Below, piece by piece: positions 1 through 6,940 of a DNA stretch of 11,932 nt. Both the position numbers and the translations under genes were made by a program. The stretch lies in the NCBI GenBank assembly GCA_030637745.1, contig DAOWFX010000133.1, forward strand, positions 1-11,932. Reading direction: 5' to 3'. Position 1 is the first letter of the stretch; each line of letters opens with the position of its first letter. The stretch comes from JAGLOK01 sp023139005. GTDB taxonomy: Bacteria > Bacillota > Clostridia > Christensenellales > UMGS416. The notes beneath the pieces were generated by a model. That model saw nothing but the letters and a program-made list of their open reading frames with translations. It had not been told where the DNA came from and ran no database searches.

Positions 1-605
1 AAGATGAAGTAAAAAAAAGACTGTTGGATGCGGCCAGCCGACAATTCATAAAAAAAGGCTTCCGTGGGACTTCGATTCGCACTATAGTGAAGCAGGCAGG
101 CACCACCATCGGTAACTTTTATAATTATTTTGATGGCAAAGAAGCGGTGTTTTGCGAGCTGACAGAGGAAACATATCTAAAGTTCAAGTACTTGATTGAC
201 AGCCATCGGACGATGGACTATGAAGAAAAACTGATTAAATCCAGTAATATGGATGTGTGGCGTGACAAAATATTCAAGCTCTTTACTCCCCTTTTTGAAG
301 TATCGGATGAAAGCTTCTTGCTTTTATTTGAGAACAGTGAGGGTACAAAATACCAAGATGCAAAAGACGATATAATTAATTTTCTGAGTGAACACTTTAT
401 GGAGCACATCATGCAAGTCAATCCTGAATATAAGTATACACAGATGTCAAAAATCATAGCCCGGCAATTGATTGCCGCCGTAATAGAAATATTAAAAATC
501 ACCGAAGACGAAGACATGAAAAAGCAGCTGATTGTTGAGGAGGTTCTGTTTTGCGGACTCGGGGTAATGGGTATATTAAAAGGAGAAATAAATGATTGGT
601 ATTAA
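1..605 (+). CDS. TetR/AcrR-family transcriptional regulator (5' end outside window)
   Basis: Likely a ligand-responsive repressor of the exporter genes that follow. About 200 residues are visible. The frame is open from the first full codon (3-5) and reads DEVKKRLLDAASRQF, a typical TetR first helix, so the TTG at 24 is internal and the true start lies left of the window. The helix-turn-helix is at visible residues 24-45 (SIRTIVKQAGTTIGNFYNYF), followed by the family's usual F-x-GKE-x-VF stretch. The C-terminal two thirds is helical and divergent, as expected for the ligand and dimer domain, so the ligand cannot be predicted. The stop lies 14 bp inside the ABC ATPase gene, which indicates co-transcription and coupled translation. 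Any operator would be upstream, outside the window. Family assignment is firm; the target is inferred from position only. Confidence 0.9.
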   Translation, partial: DEVKKRLLDAASRQFIKKGFRGTSIRTIVKQAGTTIGNFYNYFDGKEAVFCELTEETYLKFKYLIDSHRTMDYEEKLIKSSNMDVWRDKIFKLFTPLFEVSDESFLLLFENSEGTKYQDAKDDIINFLSEHFMEHIMQVNPEYKYTQMSKIIARQLIAAVIEILKITEDEDMKKQLIVEEVLFCGLGVMGILKGEINDWY

Positions 606-1446
606 AAATCTTAACTTCACCTACCAGAAATCAAAAAAGCATGCGATTAAAGGTATCGATTTTACGATAGAAAAAGGTGAAGTTTTCGGCTTCCTCGGTC
701 CAAATGGTGCGGGCAAAACAACGACTCAGAGACTGATTATAGGACTGCTTACCGGATATATGGGTCAAATTCACATACTCGGTAAAGAACGTAGCTCATG
801 GAATAAAAACTTTTTTGAGTACATTGGAGTTGCTTTTGATTTTGCAAACCTCTACATAAAACTTACCGCTAAAGAAAATCTTGAGCTTATTTCGTCCTAT
901 TATAAAAACAATACAGCAAATATAGATATGCTTCTGAATCAAGTCGGACTTTTGGAAAATAAAGATCAAGAGGTAGAAAGCTTTTCAAAAGGAATGAAGA
1001 TGCGCCTTAACTTCATTCGCTCCATAATGCACGATCCTGAAATTATGTTCTTTGACGAACCGACATCAGGGCTTGACCCGGTGAACGCAAAGATAATCAA
1101 AGATACCATACTTGACATGAAAAATAAAGGCAAAACCATCTTTTTGACCACACACAACATGACCGTTGCAGAACAGCTCTGCGATCGCGTCGCTTTTATA
1201 AACGAAGGCGAGATATCAGCCATAGACAGCCCACAAAACCTAATGATTGAGCATGGAAAAGCATTTGTAGATATTACTTACGAGGATAAAGTCGGAGTCA
1301 AATCGCAAACTTTCCCTCTTGGAAACACAGGAGAAAACAATGAGCTCCTGAACCTGATAAAGACAAAGAAAATACTGACAGTGCATTCTCAGGAAGCAAC
1401 TTTGGAAGATGTGTTCATTAAATTCACGGGCAGGTCTTTGATATGA
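592..1446 (+). CDS. ABC transporter ATP-binding protein, drug-export type
   Basis: Cytoplasmic ATPase that should power the two permeases encoded next to it. It has 284 residues, normal for an ABC-2 exporter ATPase. Motifs: Walker A GPNGAGKT (36-43), signature FSKGM (131-135, in place of LSGGQ), Walker B IMFFDEP with D155 and E156, D-loop SGLD (159-162), switch His188 in TTHNM, and the C-terminal TLEDVFIKFTGR seen in ABC-2 ATPases. The Q-loop position holds Asp83 (AFDFANLY) instead of Gln. The closest family I recognise is the Rv2688c-like 'fluoroquinolone export' ATPases, some of which have an acidic residue there. The start at 592 has AGGAG at 581-585, six bases upstream, and overlaps the end of the regulator. 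The ABC assignment is certain; the substrate is inferred from gene order. Confidence 0.93.
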   Translation: MIGIKNLNFTYQKSKKHAIKGIDFTIEKGEVFGFLGPNGAGKTTTQRLIIGLLTGYMGQIHILGKERSSWNKNFFEYIGVAFDFANLYIKLTAKENLELISSYYKNNTANIDMLLNQVGLLENKDQEVESFSKGMKMRLNFIRSIMHDPEIMFFDEPTSGLDPVNAKIIKDTILDMKNKGKTIFLTTHNMTVAEQLCDRVAFINEGEISAIDSPQNLMIEHGKAFVDITYEDKVGVKSQTFPLGNTGENNELLNLIKTKKILTVHSQEATLEDVFIKFTGRSLI

Positions 1447-2174
1447 GTAAAAATAAACAAAAAAACGCTCGCCTGATGACAAGCATCAAAGCGGATATGC
1501 GCTTTCAGCATAAACACGGTTTTTATATCGTTTATATCTTTATGGCGCTATTGTATTTGATAGTACTGAGCCAATTTGAGATCAATGTGACTAAGACTAT
1601 GCTCCCAATCATCGTATATTTAGATCCATCTGTACTGGGACTGTTTTTTATCGGCAGCATGATAATGCTGGAAAAAGAGCAAGGCATCCTATCGCTATTA
1701 TATATCACACCGCTCAGAATTCGCGAATACATGATAAGCAAACTCATAACGCTTACAAGCCTTGCAATGATGGTAGGATTTGTAATATCGTTTATCACCT
1801 ATCGCGCTCCTGTAAACTATCTTTTACTGGCGGTAGGAATTCTGCTGACAGCCGTCTTTTATGCATTAATCGGTTTCATGGTGTCAACCAATGCTAATAC
1901 GGTCAATGAGTATATGGTAAACATGATACCTTGGATGCTGCTTCTGGTTGTTCCCTGTTTTGCACTGATTCCCAACAGCTTCATACCGCAATTTGTATAT
2001 CCAATCTTGAACATCATACCGAGTGTTGCGGGGCTAAAGCTTTTGATTGGCTCATATACCGAGATGCCGACATGGGAAATCATACTATGCATCGCATCTT
2101 TGACAGCCATCAACTGCCTTATATTTATTAAAACAAAAAAACTATTCGCAAAGAAAGTCATGTTGCAAGACTGA
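1443..2174 (+). CDS. ABC-2 type permease, first subunit of the exporter
   Basis: Integral membrane protein of 243 residues, probably half of the transmembrane channel. Six or so hydrophobic segments are visible near 27-43, 54-76, 100-120, 125-147, 158-177 and 210-229. Between the second and third lies a cytoplasmic stretch, EKEQGILSLLYITPLRIREY (77-96), the kind of charged loop ending in a TP motif typical of ABC-2 permeases. The second permease has the matching loop. The ATG overlaps the ATPase stop by four bases (ATGA) and has no strong ribosome site of its own, so translation is probably coupled. Gene order (regulator, ATPase, two small permeases) fits the fluoroquinolone-export-like group. 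Substrate not determinable. Confidence 0.85.
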   Translation: MSKNKQKNARLMTSIKADMRFQHKHGFYIVYIFMALLYLIVLSQFEINVTKTMLPIIVYLDPSVLGLFFIGSMIMLEKEQGILSLLYITPLRIREYMISKLITLTSLAMMVGFVISFITYRAPVNYLLLAVGILLTAVFYALIGFMVSTNANTVNEYMVNMIPWMLLLVVPCFALIPNSFIPQFVYPILNIIPSVAGLKLLIGSYTEMPTWEIILCIASLTAINCLIFIKTKKLFAKKVMLQD

Positions 2175-2188
2175 AGGAAAGAAGTATT

Positions 2189-2896
2189 ATGTTTAAAATG
2201 CTAAATCTTAAAACCGATATGAAGAAAATTTGGCGCGAGGATGTCATTGCAATCATATTTTTGGCACCTATTGTAATCATGGTGTTATTTCGCTTGATTA
2301 TTAGCTTCCTGCTGCCTTATCTAGCCACATTATTAGATTTTAATATCGCCGAATATGAAAAGTATATTCTTTCTTTGGTGCTGTTTATTAGCCCTTCTAT
2401 GCTGGGAATGGTCATGGGATTTATGCTGATACACGATAAAGACAATAAGATAGTTGAGCTGATGAGTGTAACTCCTATGGGAAAACAAGGGTATCTCATC
2501 ATTCGTCTTTCTTTTGTCTTTCTTTTTACGTTTATCTACACTCTATACGGATATCTCGTTATTGGATTATATCTTATTCCCATTGGTACGCTTTTATATA
2601 TTACAGTGCTGCTTTCAATTTATAGTACTATATTCAGCCTGCTGCTTTTCCGCGTTGCAACAGACAAGGTCAAAGGTTTAACCTACGCAAAGGGACTGAA
2701 TGTGCTAATGATATTTGCATTCGCAAGATTGTTTGATACACCGTGGATAACCATATTATCGGCTTTTTTTCCATCGTACTGGATAACCGAAATAATAATA
2801 AAACCAAATGACTTTCTGATCTTATCACTTGGTCTTGTGGTTCATGTTGTTTGGTTTGGGATTTGCTTACTATCTGTAAGGTTTAAAAAATCATGA
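2189..2896 (+). CDS. ABC-2 type permease, second subunit of the exporter
   Basis: Integral membrane protein of 235 residues, the likely partner of the preceding permease. Hydrophobic segments lie near 19-47, 60-82, 105-126, 128-155, 168-182 and 209-231. It shares a diverged block with the first permease: PSMLG (69-73) matches PSVLG (62-66) there, followed about ten residues later by an acidic loop ending in SVTPM (93-97) where the first has YITPL (87-91). This suggests an old duplication. AAGGAAA at 2174-2180 sits eight bases before the ATG, and the gap to the previous gene is 14 bp. The last two codons, TCATGA (2891-2896), are also read on the other strand as the end of a sulfatase remnant. 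No clear terminator follows directly. Confidence 0.83.
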   Translation: MFKMLNLKTDMKKIWREDVIAIIFLAPIVIMVLFRLIISFLLPYLATLLDFNIAEYEKYILSLVLFISPSMLGMVMGFMLIHDKDNKIVELMSVTPMGKQGYLIIRLSFVFLFTFIYTLYGYLVIGLYLIPIGTLLYITVLLSIYSTIFSLLLFRVATDKVKGLTYAKGLNVLMIFAFARLFDTPWITILSAFFPSYWITEIIIKPNDFLILSLGLVVHVVWFGICLLSVRFKKS

Positions 2897-3210
2897 CTGC
2901 TCAAATCTTTTTCCAGCATCATCCTTATCATACATCGCTGTGATATAAGGGTGATTTGGGTCGTAGTGTGTTAGTGTGTTAGTGTGTTGGGATTTTCGAC
3001 CCTGCCTGCCAGACGAATGCTTTTGCCTTTGACGCCTGAAAGCTTATTGTCGATATCTGCTCAATACTGCTCTATAATCTTCATCAGTTCCTCTACAACT
3101 TTTGGATGCTCTCTATAAAGGTTATTGGTTTCGCTGATATCATCCTCGAGATCATATAGATTTTCTGCCTTTTCTTTATCATTTCTGATGTGCAGTTTCC
3201 ATTTGGGAAC
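2891..3210 (-). pseudogene. Sulfatase C-terminal remnant, broken by a stop and a frameshift
   Basis: The minus strand from 3210 reads WKLHIRND, then ENLYDLEDDISETNNLYREH and later KGKSIRLAGRVENP, a pattern I recognise as the C-terminal end of formylglycine-dependent sulfatases (LYDLxxDxxETxNL ... RxxGRVENP). It cannot be made as a protein. A TGA (3063-3061) interrupts after IIEQY where an Arg codon CGA is a likely ancestor. Further on, three copies of an octamer put the rest out of frame. Dropping one copy restores NTLTHYDPNHPYITAMYDKD and a run-out to a TGA at 2893-2891. About 105 of the usual 450-550 residues remain; the N-terminal catalytic part with the Cys/Ser-x-Pro-x-Arg signature is absent, and the frame hits a stop just upstream of 3210. 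The enzyme would have removed sulfate from glycans or other esters. The family call rests on recognised motifs, not on a search. Confidence 0.75.
2964..2987. repeat. Three perfect tandem copies of an 8-bp unit (TAGTGTGT)
   Basis: The octamer TAGTGTGT occurs at 2964-2971, 2972-2979 and 2980-2987 with no mismatch, inside the sulfatase remnant. Eight is not a multiple of three, so a gain or loss of one unit shifts the frame. With two copies the sulfatase frame runs through; with three it does not. Strand slippage is the simplest origin. Confidence 0.9.
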
Positions 3211-3328
3211 GTGTTAAAATTATTGACAATCTGCTAAGCATGTCATACGCATATAGTATTGCAGGGAAACCAATAACCCAATCAAGGCAGTAAAGAAGAA
3301 TTAAAAAAATAAGCATTTAAGTGTACAA
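3211..3328. other. Non-coding spacer left of the hairpin
   Basis: AT-rich DNA between the sulfatase remnant and the hairpin. I see no reading frame with a ribosome site and no recognisable protein fragment continuing the sulfatase. A TTGACA at 3223-3228 has no acceptable -10 element at 16-18 bp, so I do not call a promoter. This is probably where the rest of the sulfatase gene was lost. Confidence 0.5.
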
Positions 3329-3356
3329 TTTAAGCACGTCAACTGACGTGCTTAAA
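3329..3356. terminator. Probable bidirectional terminator hairpin after addA
   Basis: TTTAAGCACGTCA (3329-3341) and TGACGTGCTTAAA (3344-3356) are perfect inverted repeats of 13 bp with a two-base centre; in RNA the loop would open to four or more. It lies about 100 bp past the addA stop on the minus strand and is the first strong hairpin after the exporter operon on the plus strand. The outer A and T pairs give short U stretches in both directions, but neither side has a long U run, so its strength as an intrinsic terminator is uncertain. Confidence 0.55.
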
Positions 3357-3454
3357 TCTTTAAAACTATTTGTGTCCTAAACAAGGTGATGCCTGAGAGA
3401 AGTATTCAAACCCTCGGTACAGTTACCCATACATATGCTTAAATCCAATAAAAC
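3357..3454. other. 3' untranslated stretch after addA, content unknown
   Basis: About 100 bp between the addA stop and the hairpin. On the minus strand it holds a 17-codon open frame (3430-3377, starting MGNCTEG) without a ribosome site and another open frame containing FEYFSQASPCLGHK that ends at 3366. I do not recognise either. The stretch is less AT-rich than its surroundings and could be the tail of a lost gene or mobile element, or a structured 3' UTR. Confidence 0.35.
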
Positions 3455-6400
3455 CTACAAATCCAAAGTATAGTAAGCATCCTCTTTCTTTTGCGATAGC
3501 AAATATATCCCAGCTTCCTTGACCTTCTTGTCAGATAATGTTTCCAATGCTGCAGCATAGGTTAGCAGTTGCTTTTCATAGTGTGCAAGGAGCATCTGTG
3601 GCGTGTTTTTCGTGGTAACCTGATTAGTCTTATAATCTACTACCACCCAAGCACCATCTTCCATGAAGCACAGATCAATGATGCCTTGAATCAATACATT
3701 TTGCGATGAATTGATATCCATATAGATATCATTTGCAGCAAGTGACACCACAAAAGGCTGTTCCTTTTTGACAATATCTGAATTTCTAATTCTCTGTGTG
3801 ATATCGCTTTCAAGAAAACGTGTAATCCCAGGAATGTTGATGACATCTTTTGCATCGTGGGGAAGGATGTTTTCTGCAATCAATGAATCGATGATCGCAT
3901 TGATATCAACAGATTCTTTTTTGAAGTCGATAAATTGCATCACAGTATGGGTCAGTGTTCCCCTTGCAGCAGCATCATATCCATTGGCTTCAATAAAGTC
4001 AGGTGCACCGTAAAATTCAATGTTTTCATACTGAGTGGGGCTACCTGAAAGCAGTGCAGTTGCCGTTGTCTTTGCAGGAACATAGCTTTGTTTTTTATAA
4101 TCAAATTCAAATGCGCCTTCTGGGTACGGAGTATCTTGTGCCTTTATGATGGCAGACAGTACAGCCCCACTTCTTTGTTTCTTGTCATGGGTAATGTCTT
4201 GTGCAAGAAGTATGCGAGTTGAAATATTATCTGCTGAGTATGTTTTCTTTTCATCAAGTACAGAACATCCTTCAATGCGAACACAGGCAGCACCTAATAT
4301 ATCCAAAAATGACTTTCCAAAAAGCAACTCCCCTTGTTTGGGTAGTGCCCATGATTGTATGCGTCGATCAAATGACTTTCCTATAGTACCGATGATGCTC
4401 AAGCGTTCTCTTGCACGCGATAGTGCTACATACAAAACACGTAATTTCTCAGCATTTTCAATGAATGAAGTATGACTTTTGGACGCTTCATGAGATAGCG
4501 TCGGGCTCTTTGTCATATTTTTGACATCATAGCACTGTACCCCTGGGATCAGACCTCCTGCACGTGCAACAGATGCTGTATCACTTCTGCCTTGCGATGC
4601 AGTGTTAATGAGGATTACTACAGGAAACTCTAATCCTTTAGACTTATGGATGGACATGAATTGCACAGTGTTACTATTATCGTTGTTTTGTGCAGGTTCA
4701 AAGTCTGTCGCACTATCTGCAATGCTGATGATATGTGCTATAAATGCATGTAAGCTTCGACCGGGCGTGTTGGCAAAGCTATCTGCACGCTCAGCGAGCA
4801 GCCTTAAGTTTTGCTGGCGCAAGCGTCCGCCAGGAAGTGCACCGACTGCATCATAGAGCATGGTGTCAGACAACATAAACCAGATAAATTCTCCAATGGG
4901 CATATGACGCGACATCATACGATAACGTTTTATTTTCTCATAAAAGGAAGTTAATTTAACAGACAAAGCATCTTCCTGCAAACTTGCATATTCTTCTGTC
5001 GCTTTGTAAAAAGGCAAATTCTTGTTATTGTATTTCTTGCGTATGGCAATAAGCTCTTGGATTTCAAATCCAAACGCCGGAGAGTGCATGGCAGATATGA
5101 GCGCAACATCACGGTGGTGGTTATTGATTACCTTTAAGATGTTGATTGCAGTTTCTATTTCAAACTTGTCCAAATATCCCGATTCGCCAATGGGCATCAC
5201 AGGTATCCCCCGTTGCTCCAATATCCTTCGAACAGTACGGACGATAGGTTTGAATGAGTGCGACAGGATACAGATATCTGAAAACTGTGCTGGACGAAAG
5301 GTACCCAGCTTCCCATCATAGATAGGTTTGGAGAGCACATCCTTGATGATGTCGGATGCAACGATCGCTTCGTATTCGATATTGGAGAGCTTTTTCTTGG
5401 GGTCTTTCTGTTCTGCATTGATGATTGTTAGTTCAACGTTTGCATTTTGCCCTTCATCATCCGGTCGCTGTGCACAACACTTTAACACTTCGCTTCCTTT
5501 GTAGTCGACACCACCAGTTTTGCGCGTCATGACATCATCAAATACGATGTTGATGAAATCCACCACAGCCTTTGATGATCGGAAGTTTTCACTTAAGGGT
5601 ATCAGGTGATCATTACCAACAAGCTCTGTGCTGGAATTGTCCATGCGACTAACAAATAGTGATGGTTCAGCCTGGCGGAAGGAGTAGATGCTTTGCTTCA
5701 CATCACCTACGCAAAAGAGATTGTTACCTTGGGTGATATGCGCTATCAGCTTTTCTTGCAGGCGATTGGTATCTTGATATTCATCGACAAATACATAATC
5801 ATAGCGTGCCTTTTCTTGTACTCTTATCGTTTCATCTTCAAGCGCTAGCAGTGCATAGTGCATCAAATCGCTAAAGTCCATAGTCTTGTATCGATTCTTG
5901 ATACGCACAAGCTCACCATCATACTGCAAGAGTAGCATTGATAGTGCGTTGATTACGGGATGCATTTTCTTGTGTTTTCTTATAGTGTCTTGCATGTCCA
6001 TCAGTGCAGGATTTTTATGTATCTTTACAATGGCAGTTTTTACATCTCTGCGCAGTGCTTGTACTTTTTTTACGATACCTAAGTCGCAATCCTTGGAGCG
6101 GCTGGGTAGACGTTCGAAAAACACTACATTGAGAGATTCCTTTAGCACATCGAAGTCTTCTGCTTGGGTGGCTGTTGAAAGCATTTGTATTTCATTATCT
6201 ATGGTATCAACATAGTTATCCGGACCGCCGGGAAGCAATGCATAGTCGCGTGCCAATATCAACATTGAAAGACTGGTGGAAACATCAAATGTGATACTTC
6301 TGATGGCTTCCTTCATCCATGCACTACTTTTGATGTTTTTTTTATCCAATAGATACTCACTGGGCCAAGACTTAATAAAATCAATATAGTTTTCATATTG

Positions 6401-6940
6401 GCGTGCATACTGATAGCAGTTCATGATGACATCATGAATGTTTTTTGCGCCCTTTCCGCCTAGCGTATCGCATAACATAATAAAGTCACTATCTGCTTTT
6501 TCAAATGCTTGATCTAGGATTTTCTTCATGGCGCGCTGTGAAATGTTGTGCTTTTCATCTTCAGAGAGGATAGAAAACGCAGGATCAATCCCTACAATGT
6601 GATAGGAGCGCCTTAATAGCTTTGCAAGGTATGCATCAATGGTGCAGATGTCTGCATCGGGAAGGTTACGTAGTTGCTTTTTTAAAAATGAATCATGATC
6701 AAGCTTGATTTTCTCCTTAAGCACTTCTGCAACACGACCACGCATTTCAGCGGCCGCTGCACGTGTGAATGTTATGAGCAGAAGCTTCTTTACAGGCACT
6801 TTTTGATTCACCAATAATTGCACAGCATGTTGTGCGACAACAGCTGTCTTCCCACTTCCTGCTGCTGCTGCAACCAAAAGATTGGCACCACTGTGGTTAA
6901 TAGCTTTTGTTTGTGATGGCGTGAAGCGGATACTACTCAT
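3455..6940 (-). CDS. addA: ATP-dependent helicase/nuclease subunit A (AddA)
   Basis: UvrD-like 3'-5' helicase with a C-terminal nuclease, the motor subunit of the AddAB complex that resects double-strand breaks and prepares 3' tails for RecA. It has 1161 residues, a little shorter than Bacillus AddA. Motifs from the chosen start: Walker A GSGKT (28-32), FTRAAAAEMR (58-67), VDEYQD (385-390), GDVKQSIYSFR (412-422), NFRSS (452-456), SIHKSKGLEFP (763-773) and YVALSRAR (837-844). The RecB-type nuclease follows, with GTLTH (His998), IIDL (Asp1089), DYKT (Asp1102, Lys1104) and QLLTY (1124-1128). All catalytic residues are present. In-frame GTG codons (6952, 6949) and ATGs at 6946 and 6940 are possible starts. 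I choose 6940 because AGGTGG sits eight bases upstream of it. It overlaps the addB stop by eight bases, so the two are co-translated. Confidence 0.96.
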   Translation of the reverse strand: MSSIRFTPSQTKAINHSGANLLVAAAAGSGKTAVVAQHAVQLLVNQKVPVKKLLLITFTRAAAAEMRGRVAEVLKEKIKLDHDSFLKKQLRNLPDADICTIDAYLAKLLRRSYHIVGIDPAFSILSEDEKHNISQRAMKKILDQAFEKADSDFIMLCDTLGGKGAKNIHDVIMNCYQYARQYENYIDFIKSWPSEYLLDKKNIKSSAWMKEAIRSITFDVSTSLSMLILARDYALLPGGPDNYVDTIDNEIQMLSTATQAEDFDVLKESLNVVFFERLPSRSKDCDLGIVKKVQALRRDVKTAIVKIHKNPALMDMQDTIRKHKKMHPVINALSMLLLQYDGELVRIKNRYKTMDFSDLMHYALLALEDETIRVQEKARYDYVFVDEYQDTNRLQEKLIAHITQGNNLFCVGDVKQSIYSFRQAEPSLFVSRMDNSSTELVGNDHLIPLSENFRSSKAVVDFINIVFDDVMTRKTGGVDYKGSEVLKCCAQRPDDEGQNANVELTIINAEQKDPKKKLSNIEYEAIVASDIIKDVLSKPIYDGKLGTFRPAQFSDICILSHSFKPIVRTVRRILEQRGIPVMPIGESGYLDKFEIETAINILKVINNHHRDVALISAMHSPAFGFEIQELIAIRKKYNNKNLPFYKATEEYASLQEDALSVKLTSFYEKIKRYRMMSRHMPIGEFIWFMLSDTMLYDAVGALPGGRLRQQNLRLLAERADSFANTPGRSLHAFIAHIISIADSATDFEPAQNNDNSNTVQFMSIHKSKGLEFPVVILINTASQGRSDTASVARAGGLIPGVQCYDVKNMTKSPTLSHEASKSHTSFIENAEKLRVLYVALSRARERLSIIGTIGKSFDRRIQSWALPKQGELLFGKSFLDILGAACVRIEGCSVLDEKKTYSADNISTRILLAQDITHDKKQRSGAVLSAIIKAQDTPYPEGAFEFDYKKQSYVPAKTTATALLSGSPTQYENIEFYGAPDFIEANGYDAAARGTLTHTVMQFIDFKKESVDINAIIDSLIAENILPHDAKDVINIPGITRFLESDITQRIRNSDIVKKEQPFVVSLAANDIYMDINSSQNVLIQGIIDLCFMEDGAWVVVDYKTNQVTTKNTPQMLLAHYEKQLLTYAAALETLSDKKVKEAGIYLLSQKKEDAYYTLDL

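Noticed and set aside
2923..2950. Hairpin CCTTATCA / TGATATAAGG as terminator of the exporter operon
   Set aside because: The stem has a two-base bulge, a ten-base loop and no U run; the bases are explained as sulfatase codons.
3061..3063. TGA in the sulfatase remnant as a selenocysteine codon
   Set aside because: The position normally holds a basic residue, the frame is broken elsewhere, and no adjoining selenocysteine-insertion hairpin was seen.
3223..3257. Plus-strand promoter with TTGACA
   Set aside because: The -35 is perfect, but the nearest good -10 (TATAGT, 3252-3257) is 23 bp away and no gene follows on that strand.
3380..3430. Riboswitch-like stretch near CTGAGA and ACCCTCGG
   Set aside because: No complete thiamine, SAM or other known riboswitch core can be assembled, and no gene starts downstream on the plus strand.
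3768..6215. Several plus-strand frames of 60-110 codons inside addA
   Set aside because: They lack ribosome sites and known motifs and lie opposite conserved addA motifs; they are shadows of the real gene.
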